DNA of 64,000 nt, taken from Coniella vitis. Lineage: Eukaryota > Ascomycota > Sordariomycetes > Diaporthales > Schizoparmaceae. The notes below the pieces were generated by a model that was not told the DNA's origin, searched no databases, and saw only the letters and a program-made list of their open reading frames with translations. Below, one piece after another: positions 12,601 through 24,503 of this stretch. The stretch lies in the NCBI GenBank assembly GCA_011317545.1, contig WUJK01000008.1:186001-250000 (forward strand), read 5' to 3'. A program made the translations under genes and the position numbers. The first letter of the stretch is position 1; each line of letters starts with the position of its first letter.

Positions 12601-15600
12601 CATTGAGGTACATGGCAATCGCCACCACGTAGAGGAAAAACACGAGCCCAGAAAGAGGGTCGACCTTGACGGCAAAAATGATGAAACCAACAATGCCGAC
12701 CAGGATGGTAATCACAAACCCGCCAGAAAGACGCTGCACGTGGAAGTAAATCATGTTGTCGTATGCGTACTGCCTCCCAAGTCAGCTCGCGTATTCATTC
12801 ATCAGGGTGGTCAGATGACGGGGGAAAACCCTCGACTCACATTGCAGATGTAGTAATTTCCAATACTGCCCACCCAACCAGTAACACCGGCAGAAATGAG
12901 CAGCGCCATCAGCAGAGCATAGCAGGCAGCAGTCAGATAGTTGTCGCCCAGCCACGCGGTCATGAACAAGCCTCTTCCCAGAAAGGTCAGGAGCAAGATG
13001 TCGATGATAGCAGGCAGACAGAAGATGGACAGGGCACCGAAATCGGCGAACCGCCGACGAATGTCAATGAGCGTCTTGGAGACATCAAAGCCCTTGCGCG
13101 CGTGGCCGTCATAGTCAACATCGTCATTGTTGGATGCGCCAGGCTCGGCCTTGGCAAAGGCCGTCATGATTCTCTTGTCCTTGAAGCCCGGTGGCGGAGG
13201 GTGGTCCTCGAGGAATTCACGGTACTGGTCATAGATGATTTCGCCGAGATCGCGGGGAAGCATGCCAAAATAGGCCTCACACTGAGACCCCAGTGCCCAC
13301 AGTTCGGAAAAGACGGCGGCCTGGTCGCGCTGGGACAAGAAAAACGGACAGCGGTCGGTGGTCTCAATGTAGACATCCTCAAAGGCACCCGAGCGCAGCG
13401 CAGAAACGAAGATGAGGGCAAACAGGTCGGCATTGACGTCAATGTACTCGGAGTCGGTCCACGAGTTCCACGGGTCAAAGGCGCGCAAGAGGGCCTCGGT
13501 CAGCACGTTGAGCTTCTCACGGTCTGCATAGAACAGAGCGTCGACGACAATGCGATCCACGCTCTTGTACAGTTGGAGCAGGTTCGACACGGAGGGCAGG
13601 CGATTGGCGCCCATGCGCACAAAGTCCTGCAAGCGGCGACGGAACAGGGCCTCGATGGGCTGGGAGCCGCCAAGGAAGCCAAAGGAAGCGGCATAGTTCC
13701 ACGACTCGAGCGACGTGTCGTCCAAAAGGACGGCCCGGCATTGCTCCTCAATGCCATACTTGAAGTCGTGCGTCATGCTCGACACCTTGATTTGTTCCAA
13801 GAGAAACAGAATCTCAGCGGGTGTGGCCGTGTCGATTTGGCTGCGGATGCTCTGCGGCAACGAAATAACCTCGGAAGGGTTCAGTGCGCGCTCAAAGGCC
13901 AGTTCCTCCTCGTACCGCTCAATGCGCGGAACCTCGTGGTGCGCCAGCCATGTGTGCAGCACCGTAGCCAGATCACCCGGACAGCGCCGAGAAATGAAGA
14001 GTTCCACCTCGCTCACAGCCGAGTCGCGGTTAGCCTGGCTAGACGATTCCTGTTTCAGGGCAGAGACACCCCAGAGCTCGGCAACATTGTCGGGGAGCGT
14101 GAAGCCGCTGCCGAGGCCCTTGTAGATGAAAACCTGCTGGGTCTTGAGGCCGGTCACCAGAGACTGCACGAGCGAGTAGTGTCTAGAAGTCTGAGGATAC
14201 TGGCTGTATGCCTCAATGAGCTTGGTCACTTCAGCCTCCGAGGCGCGCTGCAACATCTTGAGGGTGCGCAGGTGGATCTGCGTGTCCAGAATGGCATCGT
14301 ACTGGGCGGCCGTGGGCTCACTGAGAAGAGGCACGCAGCCGTACGGTGAGATTTCGTCGCCTTGCGAGGTATAGTCCCAAAACTCTTCACGAATGGGTGC
14401 ATACGGCACGTAGTCGGGCGGCGTAATCTTGACAGGTCGCTCAGACCGCAGCGACTGTAGCTCATCGGAAAGCGGCAAAGGCATGAGGAGCTCGTCAATG
14501 TTGGGAATGAGCTGCTGCAGCTCGGCAAAGGGGAGACTGGCGACCTTTTCGACCGAGTCACGCCGGCCGTTGCCCACATGTATCTCCCGCTTGCGTTCCA
14601 TCCACGAGCTCTGCAGCTCCGACATGTCGGCGCGACGAAGATATTCAAAGGCGCTGAGACTGAGCGGCAGCTTGCCCTGGTATTCGTTCGAGGTACTGTT
14701 ATTGGGCGAAGGCGCGCGCCCGTGTTCAAAGGCAGCAGCAAAGTGGTCTGCTAGCTTTTGGGATCTGCGCACCACAGCGGCCGAAGGGCGCGTGTGCCAG
14801 CGGTCGAGAAAGCCGACAAAGAAGTTTGGTCGCTCGAGACGTTGGTCTGCGCATTTGGCCATGGCATCCCGCAGCGCGACGGAGCGGAAGTAGTCCCTCC
14901 TTGTTCCATCTTCCATCATGCATGCATTTTCGACAATGATACCAGAAAGGTACTTGAAGTTTGTCGATTCCAGGAGCTTCGAGTCGTGGTGGCACTTGAG
15001 GAAGACGGGCACCTGCAGTTTGCTGAGCCCCATGAGAACCTGGGGCAAAGACGCCAGCGATTGCTCGGGCACCAAGCCAGCGTCCAGAACCAAACCCACA
15101 ACAGCGTTGTTGCGGAGGAGGCTGGCCAGGCGGTCCACGGTGGAAGAAACCTCACCCGACGGGGTCCTGCTCAGGTCGTGGCCGTCAATGACACCAAGCA
15201 CGGGCCTCGAGGCTGGCACACCGGCGATGGTGCTCGAGGTTTCGGAAAAGGAACCTTGATCGGCATCGTCAACGGCTGCAGCCGACGCCGAGAGGAAGGG
15301 CAGTGCTACAATGAGCAGATCGTGCTCGGCGGTGAGCTTGCCAAAGTTGGGCACGGGGGTCTCCTTTCCAAAGTAGCCAAAGGACTGCACCGTCGAGAGA
15401 TCCAGACACGGCGACGGCTCCTTGGGTCTGGCTCGGTCCAGCGCTTCGCTCTCGGCCGGACTGGAATGGTGGGTGGAATGGTACGTTAGCAAGATGACAC
15501 TCGTGCGCCGGTGCGCAATGACACGGGATATAGGCCCAAAGCGGCTGTGAAGCAGATCAGCAAGGAACCTCAAACGCACCTTTTCCTTCTTTTGCGCCAT

Positions 15601-15812
15601 GCTCTGTGGTATGTGACTAAACGCTCGCCCACGGCAAGGACGGTTGGCACTCCTAGCGCCGTGATAGCGAGGATGAATGTGAGCCATTGGTACGAGTAGA
15701 GCAGACGCTCATCGCTCGGCAGAATGAAATTGCAGTATATCTGCACGTGGGACTCGTTTCCACAAATCGGCACGCTCTCGTCACCATTCAGCGGCTGGAA
15801 AAAGGACGCCAT
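6612..15812 (-). CDS. gtb3: Gtb3-like giant membrane glycosyltransferase (GT4), galactosaminogalactan synthase
   Basis: Four exons join in phase: 15812-15580, 15460-12841, 12769-12595 and 12529-6612. They encode 2,981 residues; the introns have GT/AG ends and a clear GCTAAC branch site in intron 1. One TM helix lies near residues 42-63. A soluble alpha/beta domain (about 100-310) and a helical region follow, then a multi-spanning membrane part (about 880-1470, roughly a dozen hydrophobic segments, plus another pair near 1800). The C-terminal GT4 domain lies at about 2450-2800. It has an HHGISS motif, a DHAILWRE motif, and the E(x7)E signature Glu2674/Glu2682 in SEGLPLAIAEA, which binds the donor sugar nucleotide. 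The GT4 part resembles bacterial PelF. In A. fumigatus, Gtb3 is the predicted GAG polymerase; linked uge3, sph3, ega3 and agd3 support that here. The C-terminal tail is low complexity with a poly-Gly run. Confidence 0.88.
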
Positions 15813-18800
15813 GGTGAGAGTTGGCCAGTAGCACTACTGATGGTGGTGGTGGTGGTGGTGGCGGCAGCGGTTTGTGAGAGGGACTCAGAAGAGTGCAGCG
15901 CTGAGCGATGCGAGCGCCCGACGACTGACGCAACCAACGGAGAATCCAGATGGCAGCTGTGCTGTGACATCAACGAGCGGAAGGGTTGTTTATTTTGGCG
16001 AACCCGGAATAGAACTGAATGTCGATTTCAAAACATAGTCGCGGCACTTTTTTGTGCGCGTGCGTCTCTCAGCGTGCTCACAGCAAAGTAGGACGACTGG
16101 CGGCGACGTGGAGAGTGTGGGGTAATGTTAAGGTGGGAGGAGGTGAGCGTGCCGTCTTTCTTTGTCGGATGGTGTCGAAAGTGGATTAAGCTGTCTGAGA
16201 ACTGGCGACACGCGGGTGAGAGTTGAAAGAGAGGCGGCTTTGGCGATCAGCCCGGAATCAGTGAGGGAGAGAGGGAGAGAGAGAAAGAAAGACGCAAACG
16301 GCTCGCTTTCGCTGTTGGTGTGCGGTGGGATGGCGATGGTGGTGGCTATCGGTTTGAGGAAGCAAAGTAATAAGCGAGCAAGGAGGAAAAGGCAGACAAG
16401 GCCCAAAGAAGCACACAGCAACCCCCAGACAGCACGCCAACCCAGCCGAAAAGAGGAGCGATCCGCTGTGCTGAGGGGATGGATGGGATAGACTGGGTAG
16501 AAAGAGGCAGAAGCAGACTCTTGGCAGAGTCCCACGCCGCAGGCTTGGTGACAGATGGAGATGTCAGGCCCGACAGTCTGCCAAACTATTTCGAAACACG
16601 GGCCTTCTCTCTGGATGGGCTAGGAAGCTATGGCCAGGATCACTTCGCCCCCCTCGTCTCTGCCGTGCAAGGACTGGCAATAATCGCAGAGCTGATAGAT
16701 GAATGAATGAATAGCATGGCCATCGGAGCGAGCCTAGGCGGGCATCTGGTTAGTTGGCAAATCCAGCCAGCTGGGTCCAGGAGCGCCACTCTGCTTCTCG
16801 TTGGTTCGCTGTACGGGAACCACTGGCAGCCAGGAGCATGTACCTGGGTGCTACTGTGTACTATGTAACACGCAGACGCAACTTTATTTTCGATTTTTGT
16901 ACCGTACGGTGGCAGGGCGGCAGCGTAAACAGGATCCCGTACTACTTCATGTACAGGCCTCTTGCCAGACCACCCCAGAGCAGCCGGCTCGTAGGGGTTG
17001 CTGGGCGGGGCCAAGACGGCCATGGCTGCTCTAGCATCGTCTGCTGGTGGAGAAAACAACGAGTAAGGGCCCCAGAGGCAAGAGTCTGGCCCTGGAAGGG
17101 GGTAATAAGCCCTCTCTCTGTCTCTTGGCAGCAGACACCTCCAGGCGGTTATTCGGCCGAGGCCGCAGCTGGACAGCTCTTTTTTTCCCCGCTGGTGGTG
17201 CACGTCCATTGTGCGGCTGTGTGTTGCGAGAAAAGCTGGTGACGGTTTATTGAAAAGCGAAAGCGCGCCAGAAGGTCCACGGGGCCTTCCATATCGAGAT
17301 CTAGCATGCGCATGGCATCCGTCGTGATCCTCGTCTGCCTCGACCCCCTGTTGTTGTTGTTGTCTTGCTTGCTTCCGCAGCGGGTGTTCTATGATATGCA
17401 GATGCTTCCAAAGCATGACAGTACATAGTACAGCTTAGTACATAGTACAGTCCCGAATAGCATACCGTAATGAAGCAGGTCATGCCCAAAGAGGTGCTTG
17501 CAGCGAGTATCAGATCATTCCCAAGGGTCGCGTTTCTGGTCGTGTCACCTTGCTGGGTGCAGGATAGACTTTCTTTTTCCTCGTTTTCATGCTTTGCTTC
17601 ACGACAAACTCGAGTAGCAGATGTGGACATTTTGCCAGTTCCCCGTCATTGCTGGGGGGGTCTTGGTGAACAACAAGTGCCGGGCCTCAGCCTTGGCCCA
17701 ACGAGGCAGAGATTGGCGGTGGGATGTCCGCCCGGGCGTGATGTGCCGAGAGGCCATGATCTCATCTCAACCTTCCACCACCACGAGCGTCGGGGCCAAG
17801 TGATGGGTTCGCAGCAACTTGACGAACTATGCTGCCAGGCTGCCTCTCTATTTTCCTGGCTTTTTACCCGCTCGCTGGCTTGGCGGGTTGGTTGGAAGCT
17901 GTACATCCCGAGCACGATCAGCACCAGCTAGCATGCAAGCGGCTTCTGATCCCATCACGATCACGAGCAAGAGAGCAGGTGCTACGGTGGCAACACGCGG
18001 ATTCTGCGTCATGCAGCCAGTGCAGAAAGACGATCCTCCTGCTGTTGGGTGGAAAACAGGCTGGCTAGGCTGGTATCTGCTGGCGGTTTGATGGCATCGC
18101 TGACCAACACACAGCGATCAACAAGCCTGGCAGGGCCTGGCAACAAGCGCCTAAACAGCTAGCACCGGCACCACCAGCAGCTGGGGCCCTGCTCCGCAGC
18201 AAGACGCAGCAGAGGCACCACCGTGTCACGCCGGAACGCGAGGCGACCGTAGCACTGCATTAGCCACTCCTCGAGGACGAGCAGCAGTACGAGGTACGTG
18301 GGTACATGCACCTCCACCGCCCGGCTCTGTAGACTGTGTACATAGGACTCGGCGGCGGCGGGGGCGCTGGAAACTGAGGCTGGTGGCTGGCTGGCTGGCT
18401 GGTGGGCTGATCGGCTTTGTTGGCTGGTCTGTCCTGCGGCCGCGGCTGCGGCTGCGGCTGGCTTCACCGTTTGTTGAGTCGGCGCACTTCATCAAATCTT
18501 CATTTGCGCAAAAGCATCACTGCCACTCCTGCACATGGCATTGACGGGTCAGGGCTGGCGAAAAGGGGCAACATTGGGATGTTGAAATTGGATGCTGACT
18601 GCAGAGTTTTTTGCATCGAGTTAAGGTTTAGTTTAGCTGGGCCTAAGGAGGCGGTGGTGGGCGGTGGGGGGTGCGTGAGTTGCTGGTGCTAGTGGTCGCT
18701 AGGGCCGCTAGCTGGCTAGGTGGCAGCTGTAGTCTTCAGAGCATGATTAGTGGGTGCCGGCAAATGGCAGACCAGGCGATACGCGTCGGTACTTGTCGTT

Positions 18801-20742
18801 GCCTGGGCTATGGCGCAATGAGGTATGCTTGTACTGCAATATGCAGCAATCGAGTAGCTGACCAGGGGTGGGCCCCTGTGCTGCCCCATCCGCCCCACAG
18901 CCTGGGGCTCCCTTGCGGACTCTTGCATCCCTGCAATATATCCGAGCGCCCGGGGCCTGGAATAGCAGGGGAGAGTTCAGTTACGTACCCCAGGCCTGGG
19001 TACATGTCCAATGTACCTTGACCAGCCGGGACCGGGCCAACTCGCTGCCGACCTCACCTCAACTCGACAACTCGACACTGCAGATTCGGCCGGCTGCAGA
19101 CTTCCAATGTCTCCACCGCGCTACACTGGCTCGTCTGGTACTTTTTTTCCCTTTCTTCCTTTCTTCCCCTTGGCACCTTTTCCACCTGTCACTGGCACCA
19201 GGCGGCCCTCTTGACGGGCGGGCGCTCCTTTCTCCGTCTTTTAGATTGCTTCAGGCAGTACACTGTACTTGACATGCTATGTCTCGCTTTCGGTTTATGA
19301 GTCATCACAAGAACCGTCCTCAGCTCGCTCGCTGAGCAATATTCTGGCTTCGTGATGCCTGCATGCATGGGGTCATGGCATCCCTGTGCCAGTCAAAAGA
19401 GCAAGCAAAACACCCATAGCAGAGCGCCACCTGATTTCAGGTGCCGATAGTCGATGGCTTCATTGCAAGACTAGTGTGCTGTATCCAACTCTATCATGTT
19501 GACCGTGACCGTAATGGCATGACTTGGTCGGCGCGGCGCCCGACGGCTGCTGGCCCGCGCAATCCGGCCAGAGACCAGACGGCTCTCGCAGCACAACACA
19601 GCACAATAGCTTGGCGGCAAGCCAGCGCCACCGAGCCCTACTCCCAAATCAAGAAGACTGTGCCGCGCTGGCCCTCCTCGCACCTGGTCCCGGGCCCGCA
19701 CCCCGGTGGCGACTTTCGAGAAGACTCTGACGCTGTTGCTGTCCCTGCTGTGCTTCGTCAACGAGTGTTGCGCAGTGTTGCTTTGCAGCCTGGTGGCAGG
19801 GTGAAAGGCGCAGCTCTCCATCACCCAGCCCCGGCTCGGCCGTTCCATCATGTCGGAAAGTGCTTTCCTTTTTCGACCGCGCCATCGACAGAAACGGTGC
19901 GCGATGGCGTCCTTTCTAGAAGGCCTTAGGCCCGCTTCCAGAAGACCTGTCAGGCTGGCAGCCTTTTGCTGCCCAGCCGCGTCAAGAGGGGCTCTGAGAC
20001 ACAGAGGCACGGTCCGACGATGGCGGCAACCAACGCTTCCTAGGCGCGTTCAACGACGAATGGCTTGCTCCCTTGATGACAACGACCACGCCGTGTCATC
20101 TTGAGCTGCTGGCACGGGGAGGATGCTGCTGGGACAGTTGTGGTCCTTCTCAGCTTCGATTGCGACATTCCCGTCCCGCCTCGTCTCGTCTCGTCTCGTC
20201 TCTGCAGTGCGGCCCAAGAGGGGGATCAAACCATCCTCATCACGACATTGCAAATACGCTGTGGCAATTTCGCGCCAACCGATCAAGCAATCAAAAAGCA
20301 GTCGATACCTGACCCACTATTGAGCTTGGCAAATGCAAGTCACGGCGCTCTGGCTTTGTTGTCGGCCATCCGACTGGACGGTAAGCTTATTATTATTAAC
20401 TGATACTATGTACATGCAGAATGTCGTTTTGGCTGTCCACAGGTTCCCCGTCGCTCTGGCTTTGCTGTTCCTTGCCAAACTTTGCCCAGCGTTGCATCAA
20501 TATCAGAGATCTGACAGATGAGGCTGAGCAACCGGCACTGCGACACGAGACGATCTGCCGCAAAACGAAGGAAAGAAAGAAAGAAGGTTGTATCCTTAGC
20601 CCATGCTGTGGACTCTCAAGCCCCATACTTCCGCGGTACCTGAAACGCCGTGTCGGTGCTCTGGCTCGTACGCGCAGACCAAGCAGACAGCAAGCAAAGC
20701 GCCCGCCCATCCGCCCACACAAGTTCGCTAGGCGCTATCTCT

Positions 20743-20767
20743 CACACACACACACACACACACACAC
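20743..20767. repeat. CA-dinucleotide microsatellite
   Basis: A perfect CA run of 25 bp in the gtb3/uge3 spacer. Confidence 0.9.
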
Positions 20768-21646
20768 GCCTGTTTTCTGCTGACCAACGGGCCCCAGGTC
20801 TCCACTTGTGCCCCTGGCTAGCCAACGCTGTGACTGGACTAGCAGACGTAGGTTGTTTGCCAAGCAACTCCCGAGCGGCCAGCCTGGTTGTAGAAGTACT
20901 ATGGATCTCGGCCGTCGACTATGTAGCGCCGAGTGGATTTGGTCGACTGCTGTACTATGTACCATGTACACACTGGCCTGACGCTGGGGCCAAAATTTTT
21001 TGCAGCCCTGCACTGCACCCTGCTTGCTGGCTTCCAGATCATGCGGCCGTGGACAGACAGATGGAGACAGTCGTCGTCGTCGTCTTCGAGGGGCAATGTT
21101 CAGCTCTGGCCCGCGCATGCAATATGCACTCGCAGCTCAGCAACTGTCAGATGCGGCTCTCTCTTACATACCACATCCAGCCTGTCATAGTACCACTATG
21201 TATGTAGGCAATGGTGTGGCTTGCGCTGGCCTTCCCAAAGCAGGCCAGTAGCCTGCCCAGTGTGGCGTTTGCGGCCTTGCCTGGACAATTGCACGCCGGG
21301 CCGACCTCCCTGCAGATTGCCGCGTTCTTCTCCGTGCATGTCCAGGATGGGTTCTTTTTTCTTTGGAAGGGGGGGGGTCTTCTTTTCCTTTGTTCTACTT
21401 CTTACTACTGTGCTGCTGCTGCTGCTGACGATGATGTTGTGCATGTAGCGGGCGTTCTTTCTTTAGTACCCTCCTTTTGACGCTTTACGAGTTTTGCACG
21501 TAATTCCGCGCCTCCAGAGTCAGTTTGGAGTGTCTGTGCCACGTGTTTTAGTCTCTTGGCGTTACACTTTGAGGCTTGTGGTTATTATTTTGCTGCCCTC
21601 TCCGGCCCTTTTCGCAGTAGGCTCTGTAGCCTTGGAGTATCCAGGG

Positions 21647-21670
21647 CAGCCAGCCAGCCAGCCAGCCAGC
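21647..21670. repeat. CAGC tetranucleotide repeat
   Basis: Six tandem copies of CAGC in the gtb3/uge3 spacer. Confidence 0.85.
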
Positions 21671-21848
21671 CCAGGACAAGCGCTAGGCGCCATGGGTTCT
21701 CGGATAGACAATCGTCGAAAGCCAGTGTTACATGCTGAGTGCGGATGGGGCATATGATGGGCTACCATAGCATGTCTGTGTTTGTGTGTGGTTTTGGCGC
21801 GCTGGCTACCGGTTGCCTCCCTGTCTTGGTCATGGCCTGACCTGCGGT

Positions 21849-21931
21849 TCCTCCTCCTCCTCCTCCTCCTCCTGCTGCTGCTGCTGCTACTGATGCTGTT
21901 GTTGTTGTTGTTGTTGTTGTTGCTGCTGCTA
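21849..21931. repeat. Compound trinucleotide microsatellite (TCC, TGC, TGT)
   Basis: About 80 bp of consecutive TCC, then TGC, then TGT, then TGC triplets in non-coding DNA, about 1 kb upstream of uge3. Confidence 0.9.
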
Positions 21932-22791
21932 CCAGTGTAGCTTTTGTTAGCTTGGAGCAGAGGAGTGGTCTGCCCTGGGGTTGTGGCCCCCTTCCCGAGG
22001 GCTGACACGACCCAGTCAGCCCGTCCATGTCGGTGGAGTTACTCTTTTTATTTAGTTTTTCTTATTTTATTGTTATTTTATTTCATTTTTGCCCTGATCT
22101 GGTGCCCTTCTCACCGGTGCCCTGTGCCTAGTATCCCTTCGCTCTTCGCCTGTGCCTTTGCCTTTTGCGTCCACCCTCTCTGTCCAGGTCGTGCCTTAAC
22201 GAGACGGGCACGACATTATTACCGTTACTTTGTTTCACCGGCGTGAGCTCTGCTGTGGACTATTCTTGGACTAGGAGCAAGCCATGTTGTTCTAGCCCGT
22301 GAGACATAGCTCGCTTCATCCCGAGCATGCCAACAGCCCCGGCGTCCCCAGCGTGGATCCAGGCCGAGCCCTGGAGGTATCATTCATTCACGCTTCCTTG
22401 TTGGGTCACAGAAGGCGGCTGCAATAGCTCCAAGAGTCTTGCCATCCATTCTCTAGCCAATATATCGTGGGCCTAACTGCACGTTTGCTCCGAACACACA
22501 CAAACTCCCGCCCACGAAGATCACCGCTGCCTTCTCCTTGTCCTTGACCTCGTTGTCCTGCTAGTGCCACGGCCCCTCGTTGTCCACGGCGTCCAGAATT
22601 CTAGACTATCGATCTTTTGCACTGGGTTGATTTTCTTGGCTGGCCGACACACAACCCCCATCTGTTCGTTCTCGATCTTGCGTGCCATATCCACACACAC
22701 CCAGCATCCATTCCTACAAGAGTCTCGTTTCGGACTACATATTATCCACCTTTGCTCTCACCCTCACCCCTCACCACTTGTCCATCCTTTC

Positions 22792-22823
<32 letters not shown>
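22792..22823. repeat. TCA trinucleotide repeat in the uge3 leader
   Basis: About ten tandem TCA triplets, 150 bp upstream of the uge3 start codon, within a CT-rich tract likely to be 5' UTR. Confidence 0.85.
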
Positions 22824-22825
<2 letters not shown>

Positions 22826-22971
22826 CTCTCTCCTCCTCCTCGCCCACCACTCATACCAACAAACAACATCGACAGCAACAAGCCCAACAGTAGCCACCCG
22901 TTTTGCCTCCTCTTGTTGTTGCGTACATCAACCCGTCAGACCATACACACCGCACGTGTTATACACACATA

Positions 22972-24503
22972 ATGTCTCAGAACAAGCTCCACCTCAACAT
23001 GGCGGCCATGCCCAACTATTCGTCTTCACACCTGTCGGCCGACTCGTCGTCCGCATCGTGCTCGGACAACTCGCCGCTGGCCAGCTCGCCCCTCAGCACC
23101 CCAGAGACATACAACCTGGAGGATGCGCCCCCATTGCACGTTGGGGGTGGCCTTGGCTCGCACTCTGCCACGGCGGACCCAACATTTGTTCTCGTCATCG
23201 GCGGCCTGGGCTTCATTGGCTCCCACACTACTCTGGAACTTCTCCGGGCTGGCTTCAATGGTACGTTACTTTTGGCAGGCGACAGAATGCTCTGCGAAGA
23301 CGAGGACTGCGTCCATGGACACGCCAAAGTAGAAATCAACATGGCGGCTTACTTTTTTCTCTCACAGTCATTGTGGTGGACAACCTGAGCAACAGCTACG
23401 AGAGCGTGCTCCACAACGTCAAGCTGCTTGCCGCCAAGGAGCACAAGGAAAAGGGGACGCAGATGCCTTTGATCCACTTCCACCGCGTCGACTACCGCAG
23501 CCGGTCGATGCGCTTCTTGCTCGAGAGCTACACCGACCTCGTCCCGGCAGCCACCGATGCGGCAGCAGCAGACTCGGAGTCGGAGCGCCGACAGATGACC
23601 TACCAGTCGCGCATCACGGGTGTCATCCACTTTGCCGCCTTCAAGTCCGTGTCCGAGTCGATTGGCAAGCCCCTGGCGTACTACAACAACAACGTCTGCG
23701 GCCTGGTGTCCCTGCTCGAGCTGCTCGACAAGTTCTCGATCCGCAACTTCATCTTCTCGTCGTCGGCGACCGTCTACGGCGCCAAGGCCGACGCCGGCGT
23801 GCCCCTGCGCGAGGAAGACCTCGTGCACTTTCCCGAGACGGTGCGCGACCCTGCGACCAACGCCGCCGTGGAGGAGCTCACGCCCTCGGTGGCCGGCCTG
23901 ACGTGCCCCTACGGGCGCACCAAGTACATGGCCGAGGCCATCCTGGCTGACCTGGCCGAGGCCGACGCCCGCTGGCGCATTGTGGCTCTGCGCTACTTCA
24001 ACCCGGTGGGCTGCGACCCCTCGGGCCTGTTGGGCGAGAGCCCGCGCAACGTGCCCACGAACCTGTACCCCGTCATCACGCAGGTGCTCACCGGCGACCG
24101 CGCCCAGCTCGACGTCTTTGGCTCCGACTGGGACACGCGCGACGGAAGTGCCGTGCGCGACTTTGTGCACGTCCTCGACGTCGCCCGTGGCCACATTGCG
24201 GCGCTGCGTCCGTGCCCTGCCGCCGCCGCCGCCGCCCCGCCGACGGGCTTCCGCGCCTACAACCTGGGCAGCGGCAACGGCACCACCGTGCTCGAGGCCG
24301 TGGCCTCGCTCGAGCAGGCCGCGGGCAAGGCCATTCCGCTGAACCTGCAGGGCCGCCGCGTTGGGGACGTCGGCTCGTGCGTCGCCTCGAATGCGCGCGC
24401 CCGCTCCGAGCTTGGCTGGGCGCCGCGCGAGTCCATTACCCAGTGTGCCGCCGACCTGTGGAACTTTGTCAGCCGCGCCGTGGGCGTCAAGACTGTTTCA
24501 TGA
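22972..24503 (+). CDS. uge3: UDP-glucose/UDP-GlcNAc 4-epimerase (Uge3-like)
   Basis: Two exons (22972-23260 and 23368-24503) separated by a 107-bp intron with GTACGT donor and CTCACAG acceptor join in phase to give 474 residues. An N-terminal extension of about 70 low-complexity residues precedes the Rossmann fold. The NAD-binding motif is GGLGFIGSH (Gly77-Gly83). FSSSATVYG carries the catalytic Ser, and Tyr278-x3-Lys282 (YGRTK) is the SDR pair. At the position of E. coli GalE Tyr299, the residue that limits pocket size, the protein has Cys434 (in GDVGSCVAS). A small residue there correlates with acceptance of N-acetylated sugars, as in human GALE. It should therefore make both UDP-Gal and UDP-GalNAc in the cytosol, the two donors GAG needs. 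Ala- and Asp-rich inserts lie near residues 145-160 and 385. It is divergent from gtb3. Confidence 0.92.

Larger units (their letters stand above)
15813..22971. promoter_or_regulatory. 7.2-kb shared upstream region of gtb3 and uge3
   Basis: gtb3 reads left and uge3 reads right from this spacer, so it contains both promoters and 5' leaders. I see no supportable gene: open frames of up to about 258 codons (e.g. 16640-17416 minus) have low-complexity, Trp/Cys/Arg-rich products and no splice-linked continuation. It holds simple repeats, pyrimidine-rich tracts (22,000-22,150 and 22,740-22,860, typical of a fungal 5' leader before uge3), and several copies of the GTACTATGTAC word (17,421, 17,438, 20,952). 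No specific transcription-factor site can be assigned by eye. Confidence 0.55.

Noticed and set aside
12763..14349. 528-codon plus-strand open frame over gtb3 exon 2
   Set aside because: It crosses a validated splice junction of gtb3 and has no coding signature of its own.
16640..17416. 258-codon minus-strand open frame in the gtb3/uge3 spacer
   Set aside because: Product is low complexity with Trp/Cys/Arg excess, no signal or domain, and it overlaps similar open frames in other phases, as in the rest of the GC-rich spacer.
22617..22971. Upstream in-frame extension before uge3 exon 2 (long frame from 22617)
   Set aside because: It is in a different phase from exon 1. The real N-terminus with the Gly-rich NAD motif is in the frame starting at 22972 and needs the 107-bp intron.
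23349..24194. 281-codon minus-strand open frame over uge3
   Set aside because: Antisense to the epimerase exon, which has all its catalytic motifs.
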